DNA of 64,000 nt from an uncultured Clostridia bacterium (GCA_944384235.1 CALWSP010000006.1:62001-126000), one strand, 5' to 3'. Numbered from the stretch's first letter, positions 26,866 through 35,293 are shown. A program made the numbers and translations. The notes: a model not told the origin generated them from the sequence alone.

Positions 26866-26908
26866 ACACTTTACCTCTCTTTTTCTTTATTACAATTAAA
26901 TTATACAA

Positions 26909-26952
26909 CATAACTTTAAAGAAAAAATTACAGCCAAGTTATAATATTATTA
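26909..26952 (+). repeat. AT-rich direct repeat, copy 3
   Basis: CATAACTTTAAAG, A-run, ATTACAGCCAA, then GTTATAATATTATTAA. It lies 36 bp before the DUF4358 gene and includes TATAAT, so it may be that gene's promoter. Confidence 0.5.
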
Positions 26953-26987
26953 AAAATATTGGTAAGAATAATTTTTGAGGTGATTAA

Positions 26988-27440
26988 ATGAAAAAATTAA
27001 TATTTATAATTAGCTTGGTTCTTTTAACAGCTTGCACAAAACTTGAAGCTAAAAACACGCCTATAAACAATGTTTTGTCAGAAATAAAAACAATAGCAGA
27101 GTTTGAAAATACATCTACCCTAGATTTAAAAGACATAAAAAACGCTTCAACTTTTGGTCTTAACCCTAATTCTATATCAGAAGGCTACGCCTACTACACA
27201 AACTCAACATCGCCAGATTTGGTTTTAATTGCAAGAGCAACTAATATTGATGAAGTAGGTAATGTTGAAAAATCATTTTCAGCTGTTTTAAACTCACAAA
27301 TAATAGCTTGGCAAGACAATAAAGAACAATCAGATAAAATAGATAAACATCTCCTTAAAACCATAGGAGATTGTGTAATTTTGGCTATTGGTGAAAACAC
27401 AAACGAAATAAATCAAGTTTTTAGCCAATTAAAAAAGTAA
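26988..27440 (+). CDS. DUF4358 lipoprotein
   Basis: A 150-residue lipoprotein: signal peptide LIFIISLVLLTACT with lipobox cysteine at ~16, then a single DUF4358 domain. Family features are a central DLVLIARATNIDEVGNVEK segment and an alpha-helical ILNSQIIAWQ-like block followed by LKTIGDCVILAIGENTNEI. The family is common in gut Clostridia, and its function is unknown. RBS GAGGTG. The lipoprotein gene at 27539 follows on the same strand but has its own promoter. Confidence 0.75.
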   Translation: MKKLIFIISLVLLTACTKLEAKNTPINNVLSEIKTIAEFENTSTLDLKDIKNASTFGLNPNSISEGYAYYTNSTSPDLVLIARATNIDEVGNVEKSFSAVLNSQIIAWQDNKEQSDKIDKHLLKTIGDCVILAIGENTNEINQVFSQLKK

Positions 27441-27465
27441 CCTAGCCCAATATAATACTTTGCTA

Positions 27466-27494
27466 TTGACAAACCCTCTTACAAATATTAAAAT
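27466..27494 (+). promoter_or_regulatory. Promoter of the lipoprotein gene at 27539
   Basis: TTGACA (27466-27471), 17-bp spacer, TAAAAT (27489-27494). A short inverted repeat GCCAT-N7-ATGGC (27506-27522) lies in the leader just before the GGGAGG site. Confidence 0.75.
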
Positions 27495-27538
27495 AGAAGT
27501 AGTAAGCCATTTTATATATGGCAAGTGGGAGGATTAAT

Positions 27539-28564
27539 ATGTTTGTAAATAAAAAATTCATTTTGACTTATTCTCTTGCTGTATTATCACTTTTTGCTGT
27601 TGGCTGTAATAAACCAAAGCAAGATGAAATAAACCCTAATATAGCTATAACTGGTGAAACTCCAATAGTTAATGATGATATAGCGCCTTCAGATAAAGAA
27701 AAATTAAATATTGAAATAGGCATAATTAAAAACAGTGCTTCTGCTTTAGGTGCAACATCTCTTTTTAAAAATAGTGAGGATAATTCATCTTATGAAAACT
27801 ATTCCCCCGTTATTTTTAATACAAATGAAGAACTTAAAAACGCTTTTATAAACGGCGAAGTAAATGTGGCTATCTTGCCACCAGATGTAGCCTATGAAGC
27901 ATATAATAATAAAGATTGCTATATACTTGCTGTAACAAACGGCTGTAACTACTATATAGCCGAAAACGGCAATACAATTCAAAACATTTCAGATTTAGCA
28001 AATAAAACAGTTTACACAAGCAAAGAGGACTCTCTTTCAAAAACTATGCTTTCTGCTATTTCAAACTATAACAACTTAAATATCAATATATTAGAAATAG
28101 ACACAACTAGCAATTTGCTTTCTCAAATAAAAAATGGTACAATAACAACTGCAATAATCCCAGAGCCATATTTAAGCTATGTAGCAAATGAATCTATAAG
28201 AAGTGCCATCGACCTTTACGACATTTGGAACGATTCCTTTGGTGCAGATTTGCCTACTTCCTGCCTTTTAATTGAAAAATTCTATCTCTCAAATAACATA
28301 ATAGATATACAATTTTTCTTAAAAGACTATTCTGCGTCAGCTTCAATAGCTAGAAGAAACGCTGAAGAAACTGCAAAAAATGCAAATAAATTTGCTTTAA
28401 TAGATAATGTTTCTGCAAGCAAGTCAGCAATTCCAGGCTGTGGTTTCACTTTTAAAACAGAAGATGAACTCTATAAAATGTTAAACACATACTATACAGC
28501 TACAAAAGAAATAACAAACCAAAATCCACCAGATGATAATTTCTATTATAAAAACCAGCATTAA
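27539..28564 (+). CDS. Substrate-binding lipoprotein, NMT1/SsuA-like ABC transporter component
   Basis: A 341-residue lipoprotein. The signal peptide ends LFAVGCN (lipobox), followed by a two-lobed periplasmic-binding fold resembling the NMT1/SsuA group: VNVAILPPDVAYEAY, ISDLANKTVYT and TTAIIPEPYLSYV. These proteins capture pyrimidine, sulfonate or similar small ligands for ABC importers. No permease or ATPase gene is adjacent, so it is an orphan here. A frame opens at 27518, but ATG 27539 has GTGGGAGG. The ligand is unknown. Its 3' end overlaps the terminator. Confidence 0.75.
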   Translation: MFVNKKFILTYSLAVLSLFAVGCNKPKQDEINPNIAITGETPIVNDDIAPSDKEKLNIEIGIIKNSASALGATSLFKNSEDNSSYENYSPVIFNTNEELKNAFINGEVNVAILPPDVAYEAYNNKDCYILAVTNGCNYYIAENGNTIQNISDLANKTVYTSKEDSLSKTMLSAISNYNNLNINILEIDTTSNLLSQIKNGTITTAIIPEPYLSYVANESIRSAIDLYDIWNDSFGADLPTSCLLIEKFYLSNNIIDIQFFLKDYSASASIARRNAEETAKNANKFALIDNVSASKSAIPGCGFTFKTEDELYKMLNTYYTATKEITNQNPPDDNFYYKNQH

Positions 28565-28583
28565 ATTAATGCTGGTTTTTTAT
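28549..28583. terminator. Bidirectional terminator
   Basis: AAAAACCAGCATT-aaa-TTAATGCTGGTTTTTTA, overlapping the end of the lipoprotein gene. Confidence 0.85.
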
Positions 28584-28597
28584 ATAACTAAATTTAT

Positions 28598-29098
28598 TTA
28601 TGCCAATTTTAATAAAAATGGAACTACATAAGTTATAAAACTCATAATAGCACTTGCTAATAATATACCTAAAAATATGGCTGGAACCGCTTTTTTAAGC
28701 TTAATTCTAAGTAAAGCTGCCACTAAAGCACCTGTCCAAGCGCCTGTTCCTGGTAAAGGAATTCCTACAAATAATAAAAGCCCCCAAAATTCATATCTTT
28801 GAATACTTTCACTTTTCCCCATAGCCTTTTCCTCAATCCTAGTAACTAAGCCTTTAGTTAGCTTAACTTTCTTTAAAATAGCAAATATTTCATTAATAAA
28901 AATCAAAATAAATGGAATAGGTATCATATTTCCAACAATACATAAAACTAAAGCCCTAATATATGGAATTTTTAAAATAGCACTAGCTATTAACCCTCCT
29001 CTAAGCTCTAAAATAGGCACCATCGATACAATAAAAACAGTAAGGTCTTTGTTAAGTCCATTTAAGGCTTCCAGCATAAAATTAAGTAAAGATTCCAT
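28598..29098 (-). CDS. Small multidrug-export family membrane protein (COG2426)
   Basis: A 166-residue membrane protein with about four to five helices. It has the family motifs VPILELRGGLIAS and WGLLLFVGIPLPGTGAWTG. The family (Sm_multidrug_ex, COG2426) is named for weak early evidence; real substrates are unknown and it may act in lipid or envelope transport (DedA-like glycine/proline motif). A frame opens at 29143, but ATG 29098 has TTGGAGGAAG and is chosen. It looks monocistronic. Confidence 0.8.
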   Translation of the reverse strand: MESLLNFMLEALNGLNKDLTVFIVSMVPILELRGGLIASAILKIPYIRALVLCIVGNMIPIPFILIFINEIFAILKKVKLTKGLVTRIEEKAMGKSESIQRYEFWGLLLFVGIPLPGTGAWTGALVAALLRIKLKKAVPAIFLGILLASAIMSFITYVVPFLLKLA

Positions 29099-29211
29099 CA
29101 ATTCTTCCTCCAAAAAAATAAATTCCCTTAAATTATACAACATTAAAAAATTATATTCAATATATATTTTATGAACTATTTTAATATATTATATCCAATT
29201 GTTCACAAAAA

Positions 29212-29243
29212 TAAAAGAAGGCTATTAAAATAGCCTTCTTTTT
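29212..29243 (-). terminator. Terminator of the cytidylate-kinase-like gene
   Basis: AAAAGAAGGCTA-ttttaa-TAGCCTTCTTTT with flanking A and T runs. Confidence 0.8.
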
Positions 29244-29851
29244 TAATTCATTTTGTTTATATAGTCTATAATGTAATCAACTGTGTTGTCAAAACCAATT
29301 TTAGATGTGTTAATTACTAAATCATAGTTTTCAATGTCTTCCCAACGGTTGCCAGTATAGAATTTGTAGTAAGAACTTCTTTTCTTATCTGTCTTAGCAA
29401 TAACCTCTTCAATAGTGGCTTTTTCAGGCTTTCCATAAACCTTTTCATATCTCGCCTTTTTAAAATCCTCGTCAGCCTTTAAAAACACTCTCACAAGCTT
29501 CTTTTCTTCTCTTAATATGTAGTTAGAGCAACGGCCTAGAACCACACAAGAACCCTCATTAGCTGCCTTTCTAATAATATCAGCTTGTATATTAAATAAC
29601 TTGTCATTATCTGGCATCATACCAGCTTGAGCTGAATTGTGAACACCCATAATAAGAGAATATAACAAACTGTTAGTAGCAACCTCATCAACCTTTTCAA
29701 AAGCAGATTCTGCATATCCAGCTTCCTTAGCTGCTAAATTAACAAGCTCCTTGTCGTAAAAAGGAATATCAAGTTTTTCAGCAAGTTTTTTCCCTACATA
29801 GTTACCACCGCTACAAAACTGTCTGTTAATTGTAATAATAACCTTATCCAT
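29243..29851 (-). CDS. Cytidylate kinase-like family protein
   Basis: A 202-residue P-loop kinase of the Cytidylate_kin2 family. The N-terminal ITINRQFCSGGNYVGKKLAEKL is a degenerate P-loop (SGGNYVGKKLA rather than GxxGxGKT), typical of this family. A central VVLGRCSNYIL segment and RVFLKADEDFKKARYEKVYG correspond to the nucleoside monophosphate kinase LID region. True cytidylate kinase (cmk) is longer; this family's substrate is unknown. ATG 29851 is preceded by AGGAGGTG; a GTG nine bases earlier overlaps that site and is rejected. Confidence 0.8.
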   Translation of the reverse strand: MDKVIITINRQFCSGGNYVGKKLAEKLDIPFYDKELVNLAAKEAGYAESAFEKVDEVATNSLLYSLIMGVHNSAQAGMMPDNDKLFNIQADIIRKAANEGSCVVLGRCSNYILREEKKLVRVFLKADEDFKKARYEKVYGKPEKATIEEVIAKTDKKRSSYYKFYTGNRWEDIENYDLVINTSKIGFDNTVDYIIDYINKMN

Positions 29852-30052
29852 ATACAACACCTCCTAATATATATAAATATATTTTATAACAAATAATCAC
29901 CTTTGTCTACAATAAAAGTAAAATTTTTTCAAATTCCTTAAATAATTAATAAAATATATTTATAACTAAATAAATTTTAAACATTCCTTTTAATTAAAAT
30001 AAAAATATAATTTAATTTATTATATTTTTATGAATCTAAATATATTACAAAT

Positions 30053-30125
30053 AAAAAAAGGACTACTATCTAAATCACACCTAAACATAAGCCTAAGGTG
30101 CAACCCAGCCAGTAATCCTCATTTA
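30053..30125 (-). terminator. Branched terminator-like structure after rpsR
   Basis: On the minus strand, an outer stem GGATTACT/AGTAGTCC encloses an inner CACCTTA/TTTAGGTG hairpin and is followed by seven T. It is larger (~65 nt) than other terminators in the window. Confidence 0.6.
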
Positions 30126-30133
30126 ACTAAATC

Positions 30134-30364
30134 TTACTCTGCAACGTAAGCCATAAGAGCAACGTGTCTTGCTCTCTTAACTGCAGAAGTTAATAATCTC
30201 TGATGCTTAGCACAGTTGCCAGTAATTCTTCTAGGTAAAATTTTACCTCTTTCAGAAACAAACTTTCTTAACTTTGCTACATCTTTATAATCAATAGAAG
30301 TTGCCTTTTCAGCACAGAATAAGCAAACCTTCTTCTTTCTTCTACCACGCTTTTTATTAATCAT
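30134..30364 (-). CDS. rpsR: 30S ribosomal protein S18
   Basis: A 76-residue ribosomal protein with basic start [12 protein letters not shown] and the conserved [15 protein letters not shown] and [17 protein letters not shown] segments. It binds the platform of the 30S subunit beside S6. The CLFC cysteine pair marks the zinc-capable form. RBS AGGAGG. It is the last gene of rpsF-ssb-rpsR, the order conserved across Firmicutes. Confidence 0.98.
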   Translation of the reverse strand: MINKKRGRRKKKVCLFCAEKATSIDYKDVAKLRKFVSERGKILPRRITGNCAKHQRLLTSAVKRARHVALMAYVAE

Positions 30365-30402
30365 GATTAAGAATCCTCCTTACTTAAAAATTCAACAACA
30401 AA

Positions 30403-30873
30403 TTACCAAGGTATATCGTCGTCCTCAACATCGCCATTGATGTCAAAGCCAGCTGATGTATCCTGCATAGGGCTAGTTGGCTGAACATTGTTGCTGTAAT
30501 TGTTAGCATTCATATTTGTTCCACCTTGATTAGCCTCTCTTTCAGCCTTACTTTCAACAAACTCAAAATCTTCAACAATAACATCTGTTGAATATCTCTT
30601 GTTACCCTGTTGGTCAGTATAGCTACTCACCTGCATTCTACCAGTAACAGCTATTTTGTTACCTTTTCTAAAGTATTGACCAATGCTTTCGCCTCTTTTG
30701 CCAAAGCAAACGCAGTTAATAAAATCTGCCGTTGGCTCGCCCTCTTGTCTATTTCTAGAAAAAGGCCTGTCCACAGCAACTGCAAACCTGCAAACTGCAA
30801 GTGGTTCAACACCTTGAGTAAACCTAATTTCAGGGTCTCTCGCCATTCTTCCTAACAATATAACTCTGTTCAT
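30403..30873 (-). CDS. ssb: Single-stranded DNA-binding protein
   Basis: A 156-residue homotetrameric SSB. The OB fold (1-~105) begins MNRVILLGRMARDPEIRFTQG and includes DFINCVCFGKRGE. A flexible Asn/Gln/Gly linker follows, then the acidic protein-interaction tip DDDIPW, intact. RBS GGAGG. It lies between rpsF (18-bp gap) and rpsR, so its level is tied to ribosomal-protein supply, as in Bacillus. Confidence 0.97.
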   Translation of the reverse strand: MNRVILLGRMARDPEIRFTQGVEPLAVCRFAVAVDRPFSRNRQEGEPTADFINCVCFGKRGESIGQYFRKGNKIAVTGRMQVSSYTDQQGNKRYSTDVIVEDFEFVESKAEREANQGGTNMNANNYSNNVQPTSPMQDTSAGFDINGDVEDDDIPW

Positions 30874-30891
30874 ATAGGCGACCTCCTTTAA

Positions 30892-31182
30892 TTAAGCTTC
30901 TTCTTGAGCAACAATTAAATAACGAAGAACCTTTTCATTGATACGCATACGAGACTCAATTTCAGCAGGAGCTGAAGTCTCTGCAGTGAAAGTAACAAAG
31001 TTATAAAAACCTTCGTTTACCTTCTGAATTTCGTAAGCAAGTCTCTTCTTACCCCAATCGTCAACGCTTTCTACATTACCGCCAAATCTCTCAATAAGAG
31101 CTTTAACGCCTTCCTTAGCTGCATTTAATGCTTCTTCATCTAAAGATGGGGAATAAACTACACAAAGTTCATACTTTTTCAT
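30892..31182 (-). CDS. rpsF: 30S ribosomal protein S6
   Basis: A 96-residue protein that pairs with S18 on the small subunit. Conserved stretches are YELCVVYSP, DDWGKKRLAYEIQKVNEGFY and the RINEKVLRYLIV end. A GTG four codons upstream overlaps the AGGAGG site, so ATG 31182 is chosen. It is first in the rpsF-ssb-rpsR operon, with its own promoter inside the 3' end of ddl and a structured leader. Confidence 0.97.
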   Translation of the reverse strand: MKKYELCVVYSPSLDEEALNAAKEGVKALIERFGGNVESVDDWGKKRLAYEIQKVNEGFYNFVTFTAETSAPAEIESRMRINEKVLRYLIVAQEEA

Positions 31183-31194
31183 CTTTTCTTGCAC

Positions 31195-31262
31195 CTCCTT
31201 TTGGTCTTTGGCCCTTGCCTTTTTGCAAGAGCAAGGCGATGTTTTTCACATCGTATGGAATA
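31195..31262 (-). promoter_or_regulatory. rpsF leader with two hairpins, candidate S6:S18 autoregulatory RNA
   Basis: The ~75-nt leader contains CGATGT-gaaaa-ACATCG and then GCCTTGC-tcttgcaaaaa-GGCAAGGGC just upstream of AGGAGG. An S6:S18-binding leader is known before rpsF in many bacteria; the exact bulge motif was not verified here. Confidence 0.5.
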
Positions 31263-31263
31263 T

Positions 31264-31292
31264 ATTTTAACAAATTTAAACACTAATGTCAA
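31264..31292 (-). promoter_or_regulatory. Promoter of rpsF-ssb-rpsR
   Basis: TTGACA (31287-31292), 17-bp spacer, TAAAAT (31264-31269) on the minus strand, overlapping the ddl stop region. Confidence 0.85.
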
Positions 31293-32256
31293 CACTTTTT
31301 TTGCTATTTTTTCTTAATATTTGCTCATAAATAATGGTGTCTAAAAACTTTGAAAAACCAATTCCAGAACTTTTACAAGCCATAGGAATTAAACTACTTT
31401 TAGTTAAGCCAGGGGAAGTGTTAATTTCTAAAAGATAAATCTGTTCATCTCTAACAATCATATCAATGCAAGCATAATCTTTGCACTTAGCACATTTAAA
31501 AGCTTTAATTGCTATATCTTTAATCATATCCTTCATAAAATCTGGCATTAAACTAATTTCAGAGGAAACACCTCTTTCATACTTGTCCTCATATCCAAAA
31601 ATATTACCCTTTTTGTTCGCCTCTAAAATAGCTAGAACCTTAACCTCGCCATCTTGTTCCATCATACAACAGCTTATTTCCTTGCCCTTAATATATTTTT
31701 CAACTAAAGTGTCGTCATAATACTTTTCTCTTATTTTATAAACAGCATTTTCAAGCTCGCAAATGTTTTCAACAATTTCAATTCCAATACTTGAGCCACC
31801 TAAATTAGGCTTAACAATTAATGGAAACTCCATAACCCTTATATCGTCTAAAAACAGCTCAAATTTGTCGCTTTTTTTAATTAAAACATCTTTTGCAACT
31901 TGTATGTGGTTAAAACTTAATAACTCTTTTAAAGCCTTTTTGTCCATACATAAAGCACTTGAAAAAACCTTGCTTCCAACATACTCAATTTCAAGGGATT
32001 GTAATAACCCCTGAATTGAACCATTTTCTCCAATTCCACCGTGTAATGTGTTAAATATAACATCTAAATTGCTGTTTATAATCTCATCTAACCAGTTAAT
32101 TTCGTTGCTCTCTGTTATTTCAATCCTCTTTATAATATACTTGTTTTCATCTAAATGCTTGATAACATTTTCACAAGATTTAATAGAAATATACCTTTCG
32201 CTAGAAACTCCACCAGTTAATACACCAACCTTAATTTTATCCAAACTCCACACCAC
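31276..32256 (-). CDS. ddl: D-alanine--D-alanine ligase
   Basis: A 326-residue ATP-grasp ligase forming the D-Ala-D-Ala dipeptide of peptidoglycan. The N-terminal KVGVLTGGVSSERYIS and FNTLHGGIGENGSIQGLL are the conserved Ddl start; then KPNLGGSSIGIEIV, VEKYIKGKEIS, and metal-binding ACIDMIV...LLEINTSPGLTKSSL. There is no ATG start: GTG 32256 has GGAG six bases upstream (inside the end of the galT-like gene), and GTG 32253 or TTG 32244 are alternatives. It begins 3 bp after the preceding stop, so it is coupled to the upstream operon. Confidence 0.93.
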   Translation of the reverse strand: MVWSLDKIKVGVLTGGVSSERYISIKSCENVIKHLDENKYIIKRIEITESNEINWLDEIINSNLDVIFNTLHGGIGENGSIQGLLQSLEIEYVGSKVFSSALCMDKKALKELLSFNHIQVAKDVLIKKSDKFELFLDDIRVMEFPLIVKPNLGGSSIGIEIVENICELENAVYKIREKYYDDTLVEKYIKGKEISCCMMEQDGEVKVLAILEANKKGNIFGYEDKYERGVSSEISLMPDFMKDMIKDIAIKAFKCAKCKDYACIDMIVRDEQIYLLEINTSPGLTKSSLIPMACKSSGIGFSKFLDTIIYEQILRKNSKKSVDISV

Positions 32257-32259
32257 CTT

Positions 32260-33186
32260 TTACTCCACATCAACACTTCTTAACTCCTCTGCTGCAACTT
32301 CAGGCAAAACAGAGTTAATATAACAGCCTGTGCTAAACTCAAAACCTGCCATTCTCCCTATTCTAGGTATAATTTGAGCATAAAAGTGAAAATAATCTCC
32401 ACACTTAATATCCTTAGGAGCTGAATATATGCACACATTGTAAGATATGTTAGGTCTTAATTTAACAAGCCTTTTTAAAGAATCTCTAAGTATCTTTCCA
32501 AACTCCTTAACCTCGCTGTCAGTAAAATCCTTAATTGAATATATATGCCTTTTTGGCAGTATATCCATTCCATATGGAAACTTTCCATCTGCTGGTATGT
32601 AAGATATAAAACTTTCGTTTTCTTCAACAATTCTGTTTTCAAATTCTAAATTACAAAAATAACACTTCTTGTTTTTTTCATAATAGCTCTTTAAAACATT
32701 TAAAACATTTTCCATTTTAACTGGAACAACCTCTAAAGAAGTTATTTGCCAATGAGAGTGGGACTGGCTTGCGCCAGCCTCCATACCCTCATTTTTAAAT
32801 ATTTGAACATATCTGCTTTTTTCATCTTTTTCTAACTCAATAAACCTGTTTTTTAAAACGGTTATAAGTCTTTTAATATGCTCGTCGCTAAAATCCACTA
32901 GCTTTAGCTCGTGCTCAGTTGTGTCTATAACAACGTCGTGAACACCGTAAGTTTCCTCGTTTGTTTTAACAAAAGGATATTTGTTTGGCACAATTTTAAT
33001 TTCACCATCATCATATATAGGCTCTGGTGTCATAAAACTGTTTTGCGGACAAAACGGGCAAAAATCCTTAGGCGTACTTTGTGGTATACTTTTTTTAAAG
33101 CTATGTGGCCTTTTAGCCCTGTCTGTTGCATAAAATACATATTCACCTGTTAAAAAACATCTTTTAATCATCGTCTTATCTGCCAT
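32260..33186 (-). CDS. GalT-like nucleotidyltransferase (HIT superfamily)
   Basis: A 308-residue enzyme of the galactose-1-phosphate uridylyltransferase family. It has CPFCP (metal-binding cysteines), VPNKYPFV, the catalytic HxHxQ motif as SQSHSHWQI, a second CYFC pair, and the C-terminal YFHFYAQIIPR. Classical GalT has HPHPQ; the Ser and Trp here suggest a variant acceptor, for example another sugar phosphate or an ADP-glucose-phosphorylase-like reaction, so I give no symbol. No galK or galE is nearby. It lies between the binding-protein gene and ddl on one strand with short gaps. Confidence 0.75.
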   Translation of the reverse strand: MADKTMIKRCFLTGEYVFYATDRAKRPHSFKKSIPQSTPKDFCPFCPQNSFMTPEPIYDDGEIKIVPNKYPFVKTNEETYGVHDVVIDTTEHELKLVDFSDEHIKRLITVLKNRFIELEKDEKSRYVQIFKNEGMEAGASQSHSHWQITSLEVVPVKMENVLNVLKSYYEKNKKCYFCNLEFENRIVEENESFISYIPADGKFPYGMDILPKRHIYSIKDFTDSEVKEFGKILRDSLKRLVKLRPNISYNVCIYSAPKDIKCGDYFHFYAQIIPRIGRMAGFEFSTGCYINSVLPEVAAEELRSVDVE

Positions 33187-33198
33187 TAAATTTCACCC

Positions 33199-34737
33199 CT
33201 AACCAATATACCACTTATAAATATTGCCATAAATGTTGTTTATTGTCGGCTCTTTTTCCCCTTTAATTTTACCACTTGTAACTAAAACTTCAGACTTAAA
33301 CCCTATTCCAATCACAGGTAGCTGAACACTAAAATACTTGTTTAATTCGTTTAAACAAGCCTTGTATCCCTCGTTGCTAATAGCCGAATTACAATCTCCA
33401 ATTAATTTATCCATATTCACATCTTTATACTTTCCAAAGTTCATATTGCCGCTGCTACCAGCTAAGGCCATAATGTCCATATTTTCTTTTAAAACAATTC
33501 CACCAACATACATATCAAATTGGCCGTTTTTAAGCCTTTCTTGATACTCTTGAAAATCAACTGCTTCAACTTTTGTGTTCATACCTACATCATTAAAGGC
33601 AGAACAAATTAATCTAGCACTTTCAATTCTAGAAAAATTTTCTTTGTTTACTAATATACTAAAATTAAAGCTGTTAAACCCTCTATTTCCAGCAGAAACT
33701 AAAGTGTTTGCAAGGCCTTTGTCATATTCATAACTACTTTCGCCCACTTTTGAAGTGTTGTAGTTGTTAGGGTTTATAGGCGTAATTGATGGCGTCATTT
33801 TGTTTAAGTATATATTTTTAATAATATCCTCTCTAGGAATTAAATGTGCAAGTCCTTGTCTAACAGAAAGGTTTGAAAACATATCTTTTTCAACATTAAA
33901 TCCAATAAATTCAAATTGGTTTGTGTTGTAATCTATTGCACTGTTTCTTAAATCTGTTGGTAAAGAGCCTAGCTTGTTAATGTCAATAGTCATTGCGTCT
34001 ATTAAACTAGCTTCTAAGGCGCTTAATGCCGTTTCATCATTTGAAATAATCATAACTTTAACATCGTTAATATATGGCCTTCCATTTAAACCACTTTCAG
34101 ATGCCTTTAAGTTTAATTCTTTCACTAGCTTGTAGTCAACAAATTTATATGAGCCATTTCCAACAGCACCAATTTCATCAACACTTTTTCCTGAAAAATA
34201 ATGTTTAGGAATAATAGGAAAACACAAGCTATATCCAACAGAACCTAAACCCTTTTTATAGCTTATTTTAACAGTCAAATCATCAATTTTAGAATAGCTT
34301 CCTAAATTTTCCACACAATATTTGTATATTGTGTCAAGCCCAGCCTTTTCAAGCTCCCTTAATGTATATATTAAATCGTCTGCACTTACATTTTTGCCAT
34401 CGTCCCATTTAACATTAGCTTTTAGTTTAACAATAACATTGTTTCCCTCAACTGTGTAACTTTCAGCTAAATTTGGCGTAATGTTCATATTGTTGTCTAA
34501 AACAAATAACGGCTCATACACTAGCCTTAAAACCTTGTCCACAGTCTTATCTCTGTTGTAAATTGGGTTTAATGTTTCTGGCTTGTGCATAGCTAAAGAT
34601 ATTTGCCCGCCAACACTAGCTTGTTTAACCTCGTTTTTGGTTTCAACTTTTTCTTCAACACTATGTTCGCTTTCTTTTCCACAACCACTTATACCTAAAC
34701 ATAAAGCTAACAATACACTAATTATTCGCAATTTCAT
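33199..34737 (-). CDS. Oligopeptide/nickel-type ABC substrate-binding lipoprotein (SBP family 5)
   Basis: A 512-residue lipoprotein: signal peptide with lipobox LGISGCG (Cys ~19), then the family 5 solute-binding fold. Family features are PETLNPIYNRDKTVDKVLRLVYEPL near the start, LAESYTVEGN and VKLKANVKWDDGKNVSADDLIYTLR, and SVRQGLAHLIPREDIIKNIY. These proteins deliver peptides, nickel or other ligands to Opp/Dpp importers. No permease genes are adjacent. Its first 20 bp overlap the end of the lytic transglycosylase gene, so expression is coupled to it. Confidence 0.88.
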   Translation of the reverse strand: MKLRIISVLLALCLGISGCGKESEHSVEEKVETKNEVKQASVGGQISLAMHKPETLNPIYNRDKTVDKVLRLVYEPLFVLDNNMNITPNLAESYTVEGNNVIVKLKANVKWDDGKNVSADDLIYTLRELEKAGLDTIYKYCVENLGSYSKIDDLTVKISYKKGLGSVGYSLCFPIIPKHYFSGKSVDEIGAVGNGSYKFVDYKLVKELNLKASESGLNGRPYINDVKVMIISNDETALSALEASLIDAMTIDINKLGSLPTDLRNSAIDYNTNQFEFIGFNVEKDMFSNLSVRQGLAHLIPREDIIKNIYLNKMTPSITPINPNNYNTSKVGESSYEYDKGLANTLVSAGNRGFNSFNFSILVNKENFSRIESARLICSAFNDVGMNTKVEAVDFQEYQERLKNGQFDMYVGGIVLKENMDIMALAGSSGNMNFGKYKDVNMDKLIGDCNSAISNEGYKACLNELNKYFSVQLPVIGIGFKSEVLVTSGKIKGEKEPTINNIYGNIYKWYIG

Positions 34738-35293
34738 ATAAATCTGTCCTTAAAATTATTTTATAAACCTTTTCATATAGCATAACTTTTTCTACATAAT
34801 CTGCAGTTTCTTTAAATGGAATGTTGTCTAAACTTTCTCCATCTTTGCTATATTCCTTGTTTCCTAACCATTTTCTAACATTTCCGATTCCAGCATTATA
34901 GGCTGCTGCCATAAGTTCTTCATCAGAATCTAGTTGCCCTTTTAAATAACTTAATAGCCAGCAACCAATTTCAATGTTAACTTCTGGGTTTTGAATATCT
35001 TCATAATTAAAATCTTCATATTCCATTTTTTCAACAGCCCAGTTTATTGTGCCTGGCATAAGTTGCATAAGCCCAATAGCCCCCTTGTGTGACTGTGCAT
35101 CTGTTTTAAACCTACTTTCAGTGTTTATAATAGCACAAACAAAACCTGGCTCTAAATCATATTTTTTGCTAAACTTAATAATTTCATCTCCATACTTAAT
35201 TGGAAATAAAACACATATAACACAATACCCTATAAATAAAAATATTATTAACCAAATTATTGCCGTCAAAACAAATTTAAGCAATTTAAACAT
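34718..35293 (-). CDS. Lytic transglycosylase (SLT domain)
   Basis: A 191-residue membrane-anchored muramidase-like enzyme. An N-terminal helix (~8-30) anchors it outside; the SLT domain covers ~45-180. The catalytic Glu is in AIINTESRFKTDA; GAIGLMQLMPGT and AAYNAGIGNVRKWL complete the family motifs. It cleaves glycan strands to 1,6-anhydromuramic products in wall remodelling. It starts at the last base of coaE and runs 20 bp into the binding-protein gene, indicating a compact operon. Confidence 0.9.
   Translation of the reverse strand: MFKLLKFVLTAIIWLIIFLFIGYCVICVLFPIKYGDEIIKFSKKYDLEPGFVCAIINTESRFKTDAQSHKGAIGLMQLMPGTINWAVEKMEYEDFNYEDIQNPEVNIEIGCWLLSYLKGQLDSDEELMAAAYNAGIGNVRKWLGNKEYSKDGESLDNIPFKETADYVEKVMLYEKVYKIILRTDLYEIANN

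Noticed and set aside
27506-27522. GCCAT-N7-ATGGC as a regulatory hairpin
   Set aside because: Only five base pairs; noted with the promoter but too weak to claim alone.
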